Source: an uncultured Victivallaceae bacterium | Lineage (GTDB): Bacteria > Verrucomicrobiota > Lentisphaeria > Victivallales > Victivallaceae | Assembly: GCA_934663655.1 (NCBI GenBank) | Contig: CAKUKT010000008.1 | Span: 1 to 21,928 of the forward strand | Reading direction: 5' to 3' | DNA length: 21,928 nt | Shown: in pieces, positions 14,498 to 21,696 of the stretch | Layout: every line of letters starts with the position of its first letter | Numbering within the stretch: the stretch's first letter is position 1 | Notes under the pieces: model-generated | Seen by the model: the letters and a program-made list of their open reading frames with translations, nothing else | Told to the model about the DNA's origin: nothing | Databases searched by the model: none | Made by a program: the position numbers and the translations under genes

Positions 14498-17200
14498 CTA
14501 TTCTCCCGTAAATTGATCCGCACGTATTCTGAGAAAACCCGCTCCGGCGATGGGACTGCACACCAGCACCCGCGGCGTCAGCCCGGCCGGGTCGTAGTAA
14601 CGTTGTTTGACATTGGCGATGAGGGAGTCGATCGCGTGATTTTCCACCAGCACCATCATGCAGCCGCCGAGACCGGCTCCGGCCAGCTGCGCACCGGCGA
14701 CACCCGGTGTGCGCAGGGCGGTATCCACCATCAGGTCGATCTCCGGAATGCTGCAGGCGTAGCCGCCGCCCTGCCGGAAAAGCTGCGCCCGCAGGACCCG
14801 TTCCGGATCTCCGCTCTCAAGATCGTCGAGCAGAGCCAGCAGCCGGGAGTTGTCGAGCGCCGCGACGTAGGGAACGGGGCGGTATTCAGCATCGTAGGAG
14901 ACCACCCGGTCCCCGTCGTGGGAAATACGCATCATCTCCCCGATCGCGGCGATGTCGCCGCGTTTGAGAGCGTCGGCATAGAGACGGGAACGCTCCATTT
15001 CGCAGAGCCCGAACATTACCACTCCCCGTATCGGATAGCGTCCGTTCGCCGGTTCCCGGTGGTCGGCGCACACCGTGGAGATATCAACTTCCGGCAGCAG
15101 CGCCTGAAGTTCATCCCGGGTCGCCGATTCCGGAAGCGACAGCAGCATCCGATAAATTCCGGACAGCGGTGTTTTAAGAGTCCGCACATTTACGTCACGC
15201 AGGTAGTGCATGACCCCGGCGTATTGCGGATAGAACTTCTTGAGCAGCATGAAGCCGAGCCGGTAACAGGAGATCCGGTGGTTGAACTGATCGCGCGCAT
15301 CGGAGGATTTCCGCGCTTTGATTCCGGAGTCAAAGACCAGCATCGAATGAGTCGCCGGAAACGGCACACTCTCCTCCACTGCGAAATCAAAAAACTTCAC
15401 CTTGATGACGCCGCCGCGTCGGCCGAGTTTCACTGCCGCGTGGTCAGCGGCTCCGCCGCGGGTACCGACGAACCATTCGCCTTCGCCGCAGAGGTTGACC
15501 AGCTGGGACGCGGAGGTTTTCAGCGAATTTACCGCCACTGCCGCCTCCGCCGCGCCGACGACGAGGCTGCTCGAACTGCTCAAGCCGGCCGCCATCGGTA
15601 CGTTTCCGCCGACCGTGAGATTCATTCCCCGCAGCGGCCGGTCGGGAAATTTTTTCTGCAGGCGCAGGATCGCCGCCTTCACGTAGTGGGACCAGTCGAC
15701 GCCGTATTCCCCGATCATGCTCGCCAGCTGGGGACTGTTCACAACCGAATTCCAGTCCTCCCAGGGAAGGCTGGCCACCATCTCCCGGATGCTGAACTCG
15801 CACGGGGAAAACCTCTCTTCATCACAGTGGCGCAGCACCACCCGGTCGTCGTCGCGTGGAGATACCGCCATCACGGTTTCAAAGCCGATGGTCATGAGAT
15901 TGCAGTTGCCGCCCTGATGGTCGACATGCCGACCCATCACGTTGAGGCGGCCGGGGGAACGCACGATCCCCACCGGCGCATCCGGGGGCAGGGCGGTTGC
16001 GGCGCAAGCGAGTACGCGCCGGATCTCATCGCACTGACGGAGGCGGGTGTCGGGCACATCTCCGTAAATCTGCATAAGCAGTTCGTCGAGTTGCCTCGAG
16101 TTGTCATCATGGAAAATCCGCTGCCATTTGGCGAGCGGCAGAAACAGTTCCGGGTCGATCTCTCCGGTGTTACGCGAAGTACCGTTGCGGATGATGTTCT
16201 CCACTTCGAGTAGTTCGGCCGGGTTGTTGAAGCCGAGCACCAGGGCCGGGTCATCGACCGCCAGCATGCGCACCGTGCCTCCGGAACCGGCGACCAGCGC
16301 GATCAGATCGGAGAGATATTCCTCCTGCTGGGCGTTGTCGCGGTTAAGGTTGCCGAGCGCGGCGCGCAGTCGGCCGGCTTTGACGACGTATACCGAGGTG
16401 TTGCCGGTGGTAATTGCCGCCGCTTCGCCGGGGGTGAAACGGAGCGTCCCGCGACTCCAGGGAATGGCGAAGTCACATTTGTTTTCCGGCAGCAGTTCCA
16501 GGAGTTCCGCTTCGGTAATGCACGAATCGTCGTTGAGGCGCTCCCAGAGTCGGCCGAACGCCCGCATCCCCTTGTCCGGATTGATCTTACCATTGAAACC
16601 AAAGAACTTCTCCGTGAGCAGCGCCAGCAGACCCTGACAGTCCGGAATACTGCCGCTCGTCGCCAGTTTCCGTAACGCCCGGTAAGCGGCCCGCTGGCGG
16701 ATATCGGCCATCTCCACCACCGCCACCGGATTGCCGTTGGGATCGCAGACCACCCGTCCCTGGCCGGATTCGGGGCGGCAACTCAGTGAGAGCAAAGCGA
16801 GGTCGGCACGGGAGTCCCGGTAAAGTTCGAAGAGTTGCTCGAGAGTGTTGCGATCGATGATCCGGTCGCCGGCGACGACCAGCAGATCGTCGTCATCAGC
16901 GATGAGCCCGGGCGAATTGAACACGCAGCGCAATGCATTCGCGGTACCGAGCTGTTCCTTCTGGTAGACGAATGCAGTGTTCGCATAGACGTTCCCCACG
17001 GTTTCGATCACTTTGCCGGCAAGGGTTCCGACTACGATGAGATGCCGGGGTATGCCGCTGTGGTTGTAGAGGTCGAGGGCCCGGTTGATCGCCGGTACGC
17101 CGTCGATTTCGAAACAGACCTTGGGAATATCAGGCGAACCCATGCGCGATCCCTTGCCGGCGGCAAGCACCACGCTGCAGTCAGGAGCTCCATTGTGCAT
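14498..17200 (-). CDS. Fusion of GlmU-like nucleotidyltransferase and galactokinase-superfamily (GHMP) sugar kinase
   Basis: The 900-aa protein has two catalytic parts. Residues about 8-337 are a GlmU/RmlA-type sugar-1-phosphate nucleotidyltransferase: LAAGKGSRMGSPDIPK, QKEQLGTANAL, VVAGDRII (D112), VVEMADI, NTSVYVV and VLGFNNPAEL. About 95 extra residues (170-265) sit between VEMADI and NTSVYVV, where GlmU has roughly 15. After a linker, residues about 411-895 are a GHMP kinase: SPGRLNVMGRHVDHQGG (motif 1), NVPMAAGLSSSSSLVVGAAEA (ATP loop, 533-553) and LAGAGLGGCMMVLV (motif 3). Motif 1 has R424 where galactokinase has the Glu of GEHTDY, and DHQGG as in uronate kinases. The ATG at 17200 is chosen because GGAG lies six bases upstream and a promoter starts transcription near 17364, excluding the longer frame. 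Likely reaction: free sugar to sugar-1-phosphate to NDP-sugar. The substrate is unproven: galacturonate, glucuronate, galactose and GalNAc are candidates. Confidence 0.85.
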   Translation of the reverse strand: MHNGAPDCSVVLAAGKGSRMGSPDIPKVCFEIDGVPAINRALDLYNHSGIPRHLIVVGTLAGKVIETVGNVYANTAFVYQKEQLGTANALRCVFNSPGLIADDDDLLVVAGDRIIDRNTLEQLFELYRDSRADLALLSLSCRPESGQGRVVCDPNGNPVAVVEMADIRQRAAYRALRKLATSGSIPDCQGLLALLTEKFFGFNGKINPDKGMRAFGRLWERLNDDSCITEAELLELLPENKCDFAIPWSRGTLRFTPGEAAAITTGNTSVYVVKAGRLRAALGNLNRDNAQQEEYLSDLIALVAGSGGTVRMLAVDDPALVLGFNNPAELLEVENIIRNGTSRNTGEIDPELFLPLAKWQRIFHDDNSRQLDELLMQIYGDVPDTRLRQCDEIRRVLACAATALPPDAPVGIVRSPGRLNVMGRHVDHQGGNCNLMTIGFETVMAVSPRDDDRVVLRHCDEERFSPCEFSIREMVASLPWEDWNSVVNSPQLASMIGEYGVDWSHYVKAAILRLQKKFPDRPLRGMNLTVGGNVPMAAGLSSSSSLVVGAAEAAVAVNSLKTSASQLVNLCGEGEWFVGTRGGAADHAAVKLGRRGGVIKVKFFDFAVEESVPFPATHSMLVFDSGIKARKSSDARDQFNHRISCYRLGFMLLKKFYPQYAGVMHYLRDVNVRTLKTPLSGIYRMLLSLPESATRDELQALLPEVDISTVCADHREPANGRYPIRGVVMFGLCEMERSRLYADALKRGDIAAIGEMMRISHDGDRVVSYDAEYRPVPYVAALDNSRLLALLDDLESGDPERVLRAQLFRQGGGYACSIPEIDLMVDTALRTPGVAGAQLAGAGLGGCMMVLVENHAIDSLIANVKQRYYDPAGLTPRVLVCSPIAGAGFLRIRADQFTGE

Positions 17201-17206
17201 ATAATT

Positions 17207-17223
17207 CTCCGAATGAGGCGGAG
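17207..17223 (-). promoter_or_regulatory. Hairpin that would hide the ribosome binding site of the fusion gene
   Basis: In the mRNA, CTCCG (17223-17219) can pair with CGGAG (17211-17207) around a seven-base loop; the second arm contains the GGAG ribosome binding site six bases before the ATG. The stem is only 5 bp, so it may be a modest regulator or coincidence. Confidence 0.35.
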
Positions 17224-17370
17224 CAACCATCCGGGCCGCCCGCTTTTTTTTTACCGGTTTCAACCACCGCCACCAGGGGAAGTTTCCCTGATTCCGGGAT
17301 ACTTTGCCGGGGAACGGAATATTCGTACCGCCACTAATCTCTGAGCTGGAGGCCCGGCTATCTCCGGTTA

Positions 17371-17399
17371 AAGATAACACCACCGGCGGATATTGTCAA
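17371..17399 (-). promoter_or_regulatory. Promoter of the fusion kinase-uxs operon
   Basis: On the minus strand a perfect TTGACA (17399-17394) is followed by exactly 17 bases and TATCTT (17376-17371). Transcription would start near 17364, leaving a leader of about 165 bases before the ATG at 17200. The leader contains several short inverted repeats and an A9 run. The promoter begins just ten bases beyond the T tract of the sialidase terminator. Confidence 0.75.
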
Positions 17400-17409
17400 T
17401 TATTCAAAT

Positions 17410-17450
17410 AAAAAAAGCGAAGCTTTGCCGTCGCGTCACGGCAGCTTCGC
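17410..17450 (-). terminator. Rho-independent terminator of the sialidase operon
   Basis: Arms GCGAAGCT+GCCGT (17417-17424, 17427-17431) and ACGGCAGCTTCGC (17438-17450) form a 13-bp stem with a two-base bulge, followed on the minus strand by T7 (17416-17410). A further GC-rich inverted repeat, CAGCCCC (17469-17475) / GGGGCTG (17491-17497), sits between it and the sialidase stop and may stabilise the 3' end. Confidence 0.85.
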
Positions 17451-17511
17451 GTGAAATTATCTCTTCGTCAGCCCCATCCCCGCCGGGGAAGGGGCTGAGA
17501 GAACAAAGAGA

Positions 17512-19221
17512 TTATTCAGAATACTTCCAGGCGATGTCGGCGAGGTCGGCGGAGCCGAAGACCGTGGTCGAACCGTCACCGAAGAAAAGTCCGGGAACCA
17601 CGTCCTTGTCATAAGCCAGCGGGACGGTGAAGAGCGGTTTTTCCGCGCCGTCGATCCAGAGCGAATAGTGCTTGGAAGCGAGACTTCCGGAGAGACGAAT
17701 CTTATGGAACTTGGTGCCGATGGGATACTTCGCGACTTTCACTTTTTTGCCGTCACGGTAGGAGATGCCATCGAGCCCGAAGGCCACCCAGCCGAAGTCC
17801 GAGCCCGAACCGGTACTGCTCTCAAATCCGAAACGGATCGCGAACTGGGGACGCTTTTCTCCTTCGTCCAGAACCCGGAGATCGGCTTCAAGACTGAATG
17901 CATCAGTTCCCCGCGAGAATGGTACTCTCAAGGTCGCCCACTGGGTGCCGCTCTGTTTGCTGCCGGTGCCGTGGTGAACCATGTGAAGCACGCTGCCCGG
18001 ACGTTCCGGCACCGAACGCAATTCATACCACGCCTCCCGGTCTTCCGGAGCGACCTTCTGCTGGTAACTGGAGGGAATGGCGAGACGGGTCTGCTCCGGC
18101 AGCATGCCGAGGGCAGGCGAATAACGAATCCAGTCGCCGCCTCCACTGAGTTTGGCGTTGTCGTCACGGATGACCTTGAGCGTCATCGCCATAATCCGGC
18201 TGAAAATCCCGGGATTGCGCCAGCTGCCGAAATCGCTTTCATCATAGATAACCATGATCTCATTGGGGGCAATTTCCAGCACCGAGGCGTAGCTGCTGCC
18301 GGAACCATTGTAAAGCTGCACCTTCTGGTAGTTCTTGCCGGTGCCGGTGAAATCGACCAGCAGGTAGAGATTGGGCCGGCCGGTGATGATCAGCAGCGCG
18401 CCGTTTTCGAGGATCCGCATCGAGGGGGCAACGCAGAAGGGGGCGATTTCGCCTTCGTTCTGCCAGCTCTTACCGCCGTCGGTCGAACGCAGCTGAATCA
18501 ACGGAGTGGTGCCGCCGACCCGGACGACTGCGAGCAGATCGCCGTTGGCAAGCTCAATCACCGCTGCTTCATTCGGTCCTTCGGGGGTTTTCGACTCCTC
18601 GTCACGAAGCAGCGTGGCGAGGTAGTTCCAGGTTTTGCCGTCGTCTTTGGACTCGATCACGAAACTGGTGCGTTTGGGTTCGCCTTTGAGAATGCAGTAT
18701 CCGGTCAGCAGCAACCGGCCGTCGCGGGTCTTGCAAATGTCGCGGTGCAGCCGGAAATCTGCCTCGAAGGGCAGGGTGATCTCCGACGTCTCCGTGCGGA
18801 CGCTTTTACCGTCAGCCGAGAGAATTTTGCGGGTGATCTTGTGCTTGTTTGAGACATTGGCTGCCCAGCAGGAAACATTGGCTTTTTCACCTTCCCGGGT
18901 AGTATAGGCGTTGAAGCCGCCGAAGTCGGGATCGGTGCGCTGCCAGGTTTTGCCACCGTCGAGCGAATAGTCGCGGCAGCCATATTCAGTGACGGTATGA
19001 ATGCCGGCTGAATGGGACAGGTAGATCGAACCATCTTCGAACTGGTGCGCAAAACAGAAGTTCAGGTGTTCCGGGCTCGATTCGATCATCGTCATCCGGA
19101 CCGGTTCGATCCGGCCGCCGTTGAGCGGGATCGTACCGAACGGCACCGGCGTCGTCTCGGCTGCGAACAATGCCGGCAACATGGCGCCGGCGGCAAACAT
19201 AGCTGATAATTGCAGTTTCAC
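17512..19221 (-). CDS. Secreted sialidase-like (BNR/Asp-box beta-propeller) protein with C-terminal lectin-like domain
   Basis: The 569-aa protein begins with a Sec signal peptide (residues 1-21; KLQLSAMFAAGAMLPALFAA then ET). A six-bladed sialidase-type propeller follows to about 400, with three Asp boxes: SLDGGKTW (86-93), SKDDGKTW (191-198) and STDGGKSW (246-253). NEAAVIELANGDLLAVVR (E218, R234) fits the glutamate-arginine segment of exo-sialidases, but the N-terminal FRIP arginine motif is not visible, so activity is uncertain. The C-terminal 160 residues look like a jelly-roll, LamG-type domain. The start is GTG at 19221, with AAGGAG nine bases upstream; the ATG further upstream in this frame would destroy the signal peptide and overlap the pseudopilin gene. 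It follows the two pseudopilins by 31 bases as the last gene of the operon. Role: probably extracellular or periplasmic removal of sialic acid or a related sugar from glycans. Confidence 0.8.
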   Translation of the reverse strand: MKLQLSAMFAAGAMLPALFAAETTPVPFGTIPLNGGRIEPVRMTMIESSPEHLNFCFAHQFEDGSIYLSHSAGIHTVTEYGCRDYSLDGGKTWQRTDPDFGGFNAYTTREGEKANVSCWAANVSNKHKITRKILSADGKSVRTETSEITLPFEADFRLHRDICKTRDGRLLLTGYCILKGEPKRTSFVIESKDDGKTWNYLATLLRDEESKTPEGPNEAAVIELANGDLLAVVRVGGTTPLIQLRSTDGGKSWQNEGEIAPFCVAPSMRILENGALLIITGRPNLYLLVDFTGTGKNYQKVQLYNGSGSSYASVLEIAPNEIMVIYDESDFGSWRNPGIFSRIMAMTLKVIRDDNAKLSGGGDWIRYSPALGMLPEQTRLAIPSSYQQKVAPEDREAWYELRSVPERPGSVLHMVHHGTGSKQSGTQWATLRVPFSRGTDAFSLEADLRVLDEGEKRPQFAIRFGFESSTGSGSDFGWVAFGLDGISYRDGKKVKVAKYPIGTKFHKIRLSGSLASKHYSLWIDGAEKPLFTVPLAYDKDVVPGLFFGDGSTTVFGSADLADIAWKYSE

Positions 19222-19252
19222 GATCGTTTTCTCCTTTTGCTGACCGGGTGAA

Positions 19253-19945
19253 CTACATGGTCTTACTGATACCGTTGGAATCGTAATACTTGGTGACAAT
19301 ATTACCGGATTCCGTTTTAACTTCAATATTGGTCATATTGGAAACATGGCCGTCGGTCCAGCCGATGGTGCTGCGGTTGCTGTGGAAGAACGCCGCTGCG
19401 TTGGTTCCGTTGGTTGACCACTCGAAAATCTGCTCTTTTCCGGCCGCGTAATAACTGTCGGTGATGAACATCAACGGCGTTTTCAGACGGGAGAAATAGA
19501 GCACACTGGTACCACTCACGTTGGTGGGACCGACCTGCAGCGCATCTCCATAGTAAGGCTGCCATTGGGTATGAGTTCGTATCATTCCAAAAGTGAACTG
19601 ACGCCCTGGATCCTTGGATGCATCAAAAGTGCCGAAGGGATCGATGGTTGGACAGATGAAGTTCCGCATCATGCTGTTATCTGCGTATTTTCCCTCAACG
19701 AGACGAGATGTCCAGGTGTAGTTTTTAGGTGCATCATTGTTGCCGGAACGGACGAAAAATATCCCTCGGGCATCATCGGCATAAAATTGAATGTATTGTA
19801 ATGTGGTTTTTTTGTTGTTGATGCAGGTGCTGTTCTTGGCCGCCTCGCGCGCCTTGGAGAGCGCCGGCATCAGCATTGCGGCCAGAATTGCGATGATCGC
19901 AATCACGACCAGCAGTTCGATCAGGGTGAAGGTGTGTTTTTTCAT
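19253..19945 (-). CDS. Prepilin-type pseudopilin with H-X9-DG motif (copy 1)
   Basis: The 230-aa protein starts with the type IV prepilin/pseudopilin N-terminus [20 protein letters not shown] (E at +5 of the mature protein), followed by a hydrophobic helix and [13 protein letters not shown]. Near the C-terminus H-x9-DG occurs as FFHSN...GWTDGHV, the prepilin-processing-associated motif common in Lentisphaerota, Planctomycetes and Verrucomicrobia. The residue before the cleavage-site Phe is Thr, not the usual Gly. Such proteins are probably inserted in the inner membrane and assembled or displayed by a type II secretion-like system; their function is unknown. AGGAGG lies six bases before the ATG. 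It is 84% identical (my hand count) to its upstream neighbour, which ends 17 bases away. Confidence 0.88.
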   Translation of the reverse strand: MKKHTFTLIELLVVIAIIAILAAMLMPALSKAREAAKNSTCINNKKTTLQYIQFYADDARGIFFVRSGNNDAPKNYTWTSRLVEGKYADNSMMRNFICPTIDPFGTFDASKDPGRQFTFGMIRTHTQWQPYYGDALQVGPTNVSGTSVLYFSRLKTPLMFITDSYYAAGKEQIFEWSTNGTNAAAFFHSNRSTIGWTDGHVSNMTNIEVKTESGNIVTKYYDSNGISKTM

Positions 19946-19962
19946 AGCTGTCCTCCTGGTAA

Positions 19963-20655
19963 TTACATGTTTTTACCGATACCGTTGGAATCATAGTAAT
20001 AAATGACAATATTGCCGGATTCTGTTTTGACTTCGACATTGGTCATGTTGGAAACGTGGCCGTCAGTCCAGCCGATGGTGCTGCGGTTGCTGTGAAAGAA
20101 CGCCGCCGCATTGGTATTCTTGGTTGACCACTCGAAAATCTGCTCTTTCCCAGCCGCGTAATAGCTGTCGGTAATTAACATCAACGGCGTTTTCAGACGG
20201 GAGAAATAGAGCACACTGGTGTTGTCGGTTCCGGTGGGGCCAATTTGCAGTGCATCCCCATAATAGGGGTTCCATTGAGTATTGTTACGAACCATGCCGA
20301 AAGTATATTGGCGTCCTCCATCCTTGGAAACATCAAAATTGCCGAAGGGATCGATTGATGGACAGATAAAATTGCGCATCATACCGTGGTCGGCATAGCC
20401 CGACTCGACAAGTCGGGAGGTCCAGGTTTTGTTTTTGGGGTTGTCAGTAGCTCCGGAACGGACGAAAAATATCCCCTTGGAATCATCCGCATAAAACTGA
20501 ATGTATTGCAATGAGGTTTTTTTGTTGTTGATGCAGTTAGTGTTTTTTGCCGCCTCGCGCGCCTTGGAGAGCGCCGGCATCAGCATTGCAGCCAGTATCG
20601 CGATGATCGCAATCACGACCAGCAGTTCGATCAGGGTGAAGGGTTGTTTTTTCAT
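19963..20655 (-). CDS. Prepilin-type pseudopilin with H-X9-DG motif (copy 2)
   Basis: The 230-aa paralogue of the downstream gene has the same length and architecture: [20 protein letters not shown] at the N-terminus, H-x9-DG near the end (FFHSN...GWTDGHV). By my ungapped hand alignment about 37 of 230 residues differ, clustered around residues 69-85 and 110-145, while the N-terminal 38 and the C-terminal 75 are almost the same. The residue before the cleavage-site Phe is Pro. The ribosome binding site is weak (GAGA). It is the first pseudopilin of the operon, 89 bases downstream of the GntR-type regulator on the same strand. Function as for its twin: an exported filament-like or surface protein of unknown role. 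Confidence 0.88.
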   Translation of the reverse strand: MKKQPFTLIELLVVIAIIAILAAMLMPALSKAREAAKNTNCINNKKTSLQYIQFYADDSKGIFFVRSGATDNPKNKTWTSRLVESGYADHGMMRNFICPSIDPFGNFDVSKDGGRQYTFGMVRNNTQWNPYYGDALQIGPTGTDNTSVLYFSRLKTPLMLITDSYYAAGKEQIFEWSTKNTNAAAFFHSNRSTIGWTDGHVSNMTNVEVKTESGNIVIYYYDSNGIGKNM

Positions 20656-20680
20656 AACATGTTCTCAGTGGGTTAAACTC

Positions 20681-20709
20681 TATGGGATGAACTGGTTGAA
20701 TTCAAAACA
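20681..20709 (-). promoter_or_regulatory. Possible internal promoter before the pseudopilins
   Basis: On the minus strand TTGAAT is followed after 17 bases by TAGAGT, about 35 bases before the first pseudopilin ATG. Each box matches consensus at four of six positions. The TTGAAT lies in the palindrome TTGAATTCAA. No terminator separates the regulator gene from the pseudopilins, so read-through is equally likely. Confidence 0.25.
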
Positions 20710-20744
20710 CAAGCTCAAGTAATTACGCCGGAAAACGTATCCCG

Positions 20745-21446
20745 TCAGAAATCCGCGGGAATGGTGCCGCGTGTCACACACTCATCTATCATTGCCGAGA
20801 TGTCACAAAGCCGGACGTGGTCAAGCAGTGTTTTTCTGGCCTCCTCACTTTTCCGCATTTTAATCAGTTCGAGCAGACGTACATGACCGCGCTGCGGGGC
20901 GGAATCTCCGGCTTTACCCACTGGAGCAAGCAGGCGGTTTAAAAATGAGATTCCCGGACACAGCATCTGTTTGACCCGGAAAACCGCAAGGTTTTTCTCC
21001 ATGTATCCGGTCAGACTTGCCGATTTCGATATCCGGCATAACGCCAGATGAAAACGATCATCATATTCCAGCATAAGTTCATCGTCATAAACCCGGTCAG
21101 CCTCCCGGGCAAATTCCGTCAAGTCATCAATATCTTGATCCGAGGCATTGGCACAGACGATGGAAATCGCTTTTTCCTCTACGGCAAGCCGCAGTTGCAA
21201 CGCATCCCAGGCTTCCAGGGGTGAATAAGTGGCGACACGAGTACCGCTGCGAAGTTTTGAGACGATGATCCCATCAGCTTCGAGCTGCTTAAACGCCAGC
21301 GCGATCGGCTGGGTGCTCATTCCGAGCCGAGAGGCGATGGAGCGCTGAGAAATTGCCGCGCCGGGTTGAAGTTCGCCGTCGATGAGCAATCTATATATGC
21401 GTAATGCTGCCTCTTTGGAAAGAGTACCGTTTTTCTTTGCCATCAT
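20745..21446 (-). CDS. GntR family transcriptional regulator, FadR/FCD subfamily
   Basis: The 233-aa protein has an N-terminal winged helix (residues about 10-75; LQPGAAISQRSIASRLGMSTQPIALAFKQLEADGIIV) and an all-helical FCD ligand-binding domain (about 80-220). The FCD metal site is present: D129-x3-H133, H188 in RGHVRLLELI, and H210 in LLDHVR. FCD regulators usually sense small organic acids or sugar acids; NanR, which senses sialic acid, belongs to this subfamily, and a sialidase-like gene ends this operon. I start it at the MM pair (21446/21443); the frame extends to TTG at 21506, but that codon lies in the operator right at the transcription start. It is the first gene of the operon and likely represses itself. 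Confidence 0.88.
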   Translation of the reverse strand: MMAKKNGTLSKEAALRIYRLLIDGELQPGAAISQRSIASRLGMSTQPIALAFKQLEADGIIVSKLRSGTRVATYSPLEAWDALQLRLAVEEKAISIVCANASDQDIDDLTEFAREADRVYDDELMLEYDDRFHLALCRISKSASLTGYMEKNLAVFRVKQMLCPGISFLNRLLAPVGKAGDSAPQRGHVRLLELIKMRKSEEARKTLLDHVRLCDISAMIDECVTRGTIPADF

Positions 21447-21486
21447 CTTGATCCGTTTTTGCGGGACACGGTTGTCGCGTTGCACC

Positions 21487-21514
21487 AACTGCAATGTCAA
21501 CTGCAATTGCAGTT
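21487..21514. promoter_or_regulatory. Palindromic operator at the GntR-type gene
   Basis: AACTGCAATTGCAGTT (21499-21514) is a perfect 16-bp palindrome. A third half-site, AACTGCAAT (21487-21495), repeats the left arm 12 bases away. The site lies five to ten bases downstream of the -10 box and covers the expected transcription start, the right place for autorepression by the encoded regulator. Confidence 0.75.
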
Positions 21515-21518
21515 ATAT

Positions 21519-21546
21519 ATTATAGACAGAACTCCGCAAAAGTCAA
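21519..21546 (-). promoter_or_regulatory. Promoter of the GntR-pseudopilin-sialidase operon
   Basis: On the minus strand TTGACT (21546-21541) and a perfect TATAAT (21524-21519) are separated by 16 bases. This is the best sigma70-like promoter in the window. Transcription would start at about 21512, within the palindromic operator. Confidence 0.85.
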
Positions 21547-21696
21547 GAGCAAAATGAAAAAAATTTGCATTACCAACGAAAAATTTTAGATTGCACCAGT
21601 AACAACCCGGCGCAACAATGACGGATCCGGGATTGCAGGTCAATGAGCAATCGGTATTGCCGGCTGGATGACTGGAAATGAATTTCCCTCACACAT

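Larger units (their letters stand above)
19253..20655 (-). repeat. Tandem gene duplication of the pseudopilin
   Basis: The two 693-base reading frames lie head to tail 17 bases apart and align without gaps, many stretches being identical at the nucleotide level (for example the segments at 20071-20095 and 19361-19385). The short intergenic sequences differ, so only the genes were duplicated or kept alike. Confidence 0.85.

Noticed and set aside
14513..16213. 566-codon plus-strand open frame opposite the fusion gene
   Set aside because: It is antisense to strongly conserved kinase and nucleotidyltransferase motifs, has no recognisable domain, and has the His/Arg/Asp-rich composition typical of a shadow frame in GC-rich DNA.
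17201..17383. Longer 961-residue start for the fusion gene
   Set aside because: The extra 61 residues have no domain, the first start codon lies in the promoter itself, and the ATG at 17200 has the better ribosome binding site.
19222..19326. Longer 604-residue start for the sialidase-like gene
   Set aside because: The added segment overlaps the end of the pseudopilin gene and would bury the signal peptide; the GTG at 19221 has a strong ribosome binding site.
21447..21506. TTG-started longer GntR protein
   Set aside because: The TTG lies in the operator within a few bases of the predicted transcription start and has no ribosome binding site.
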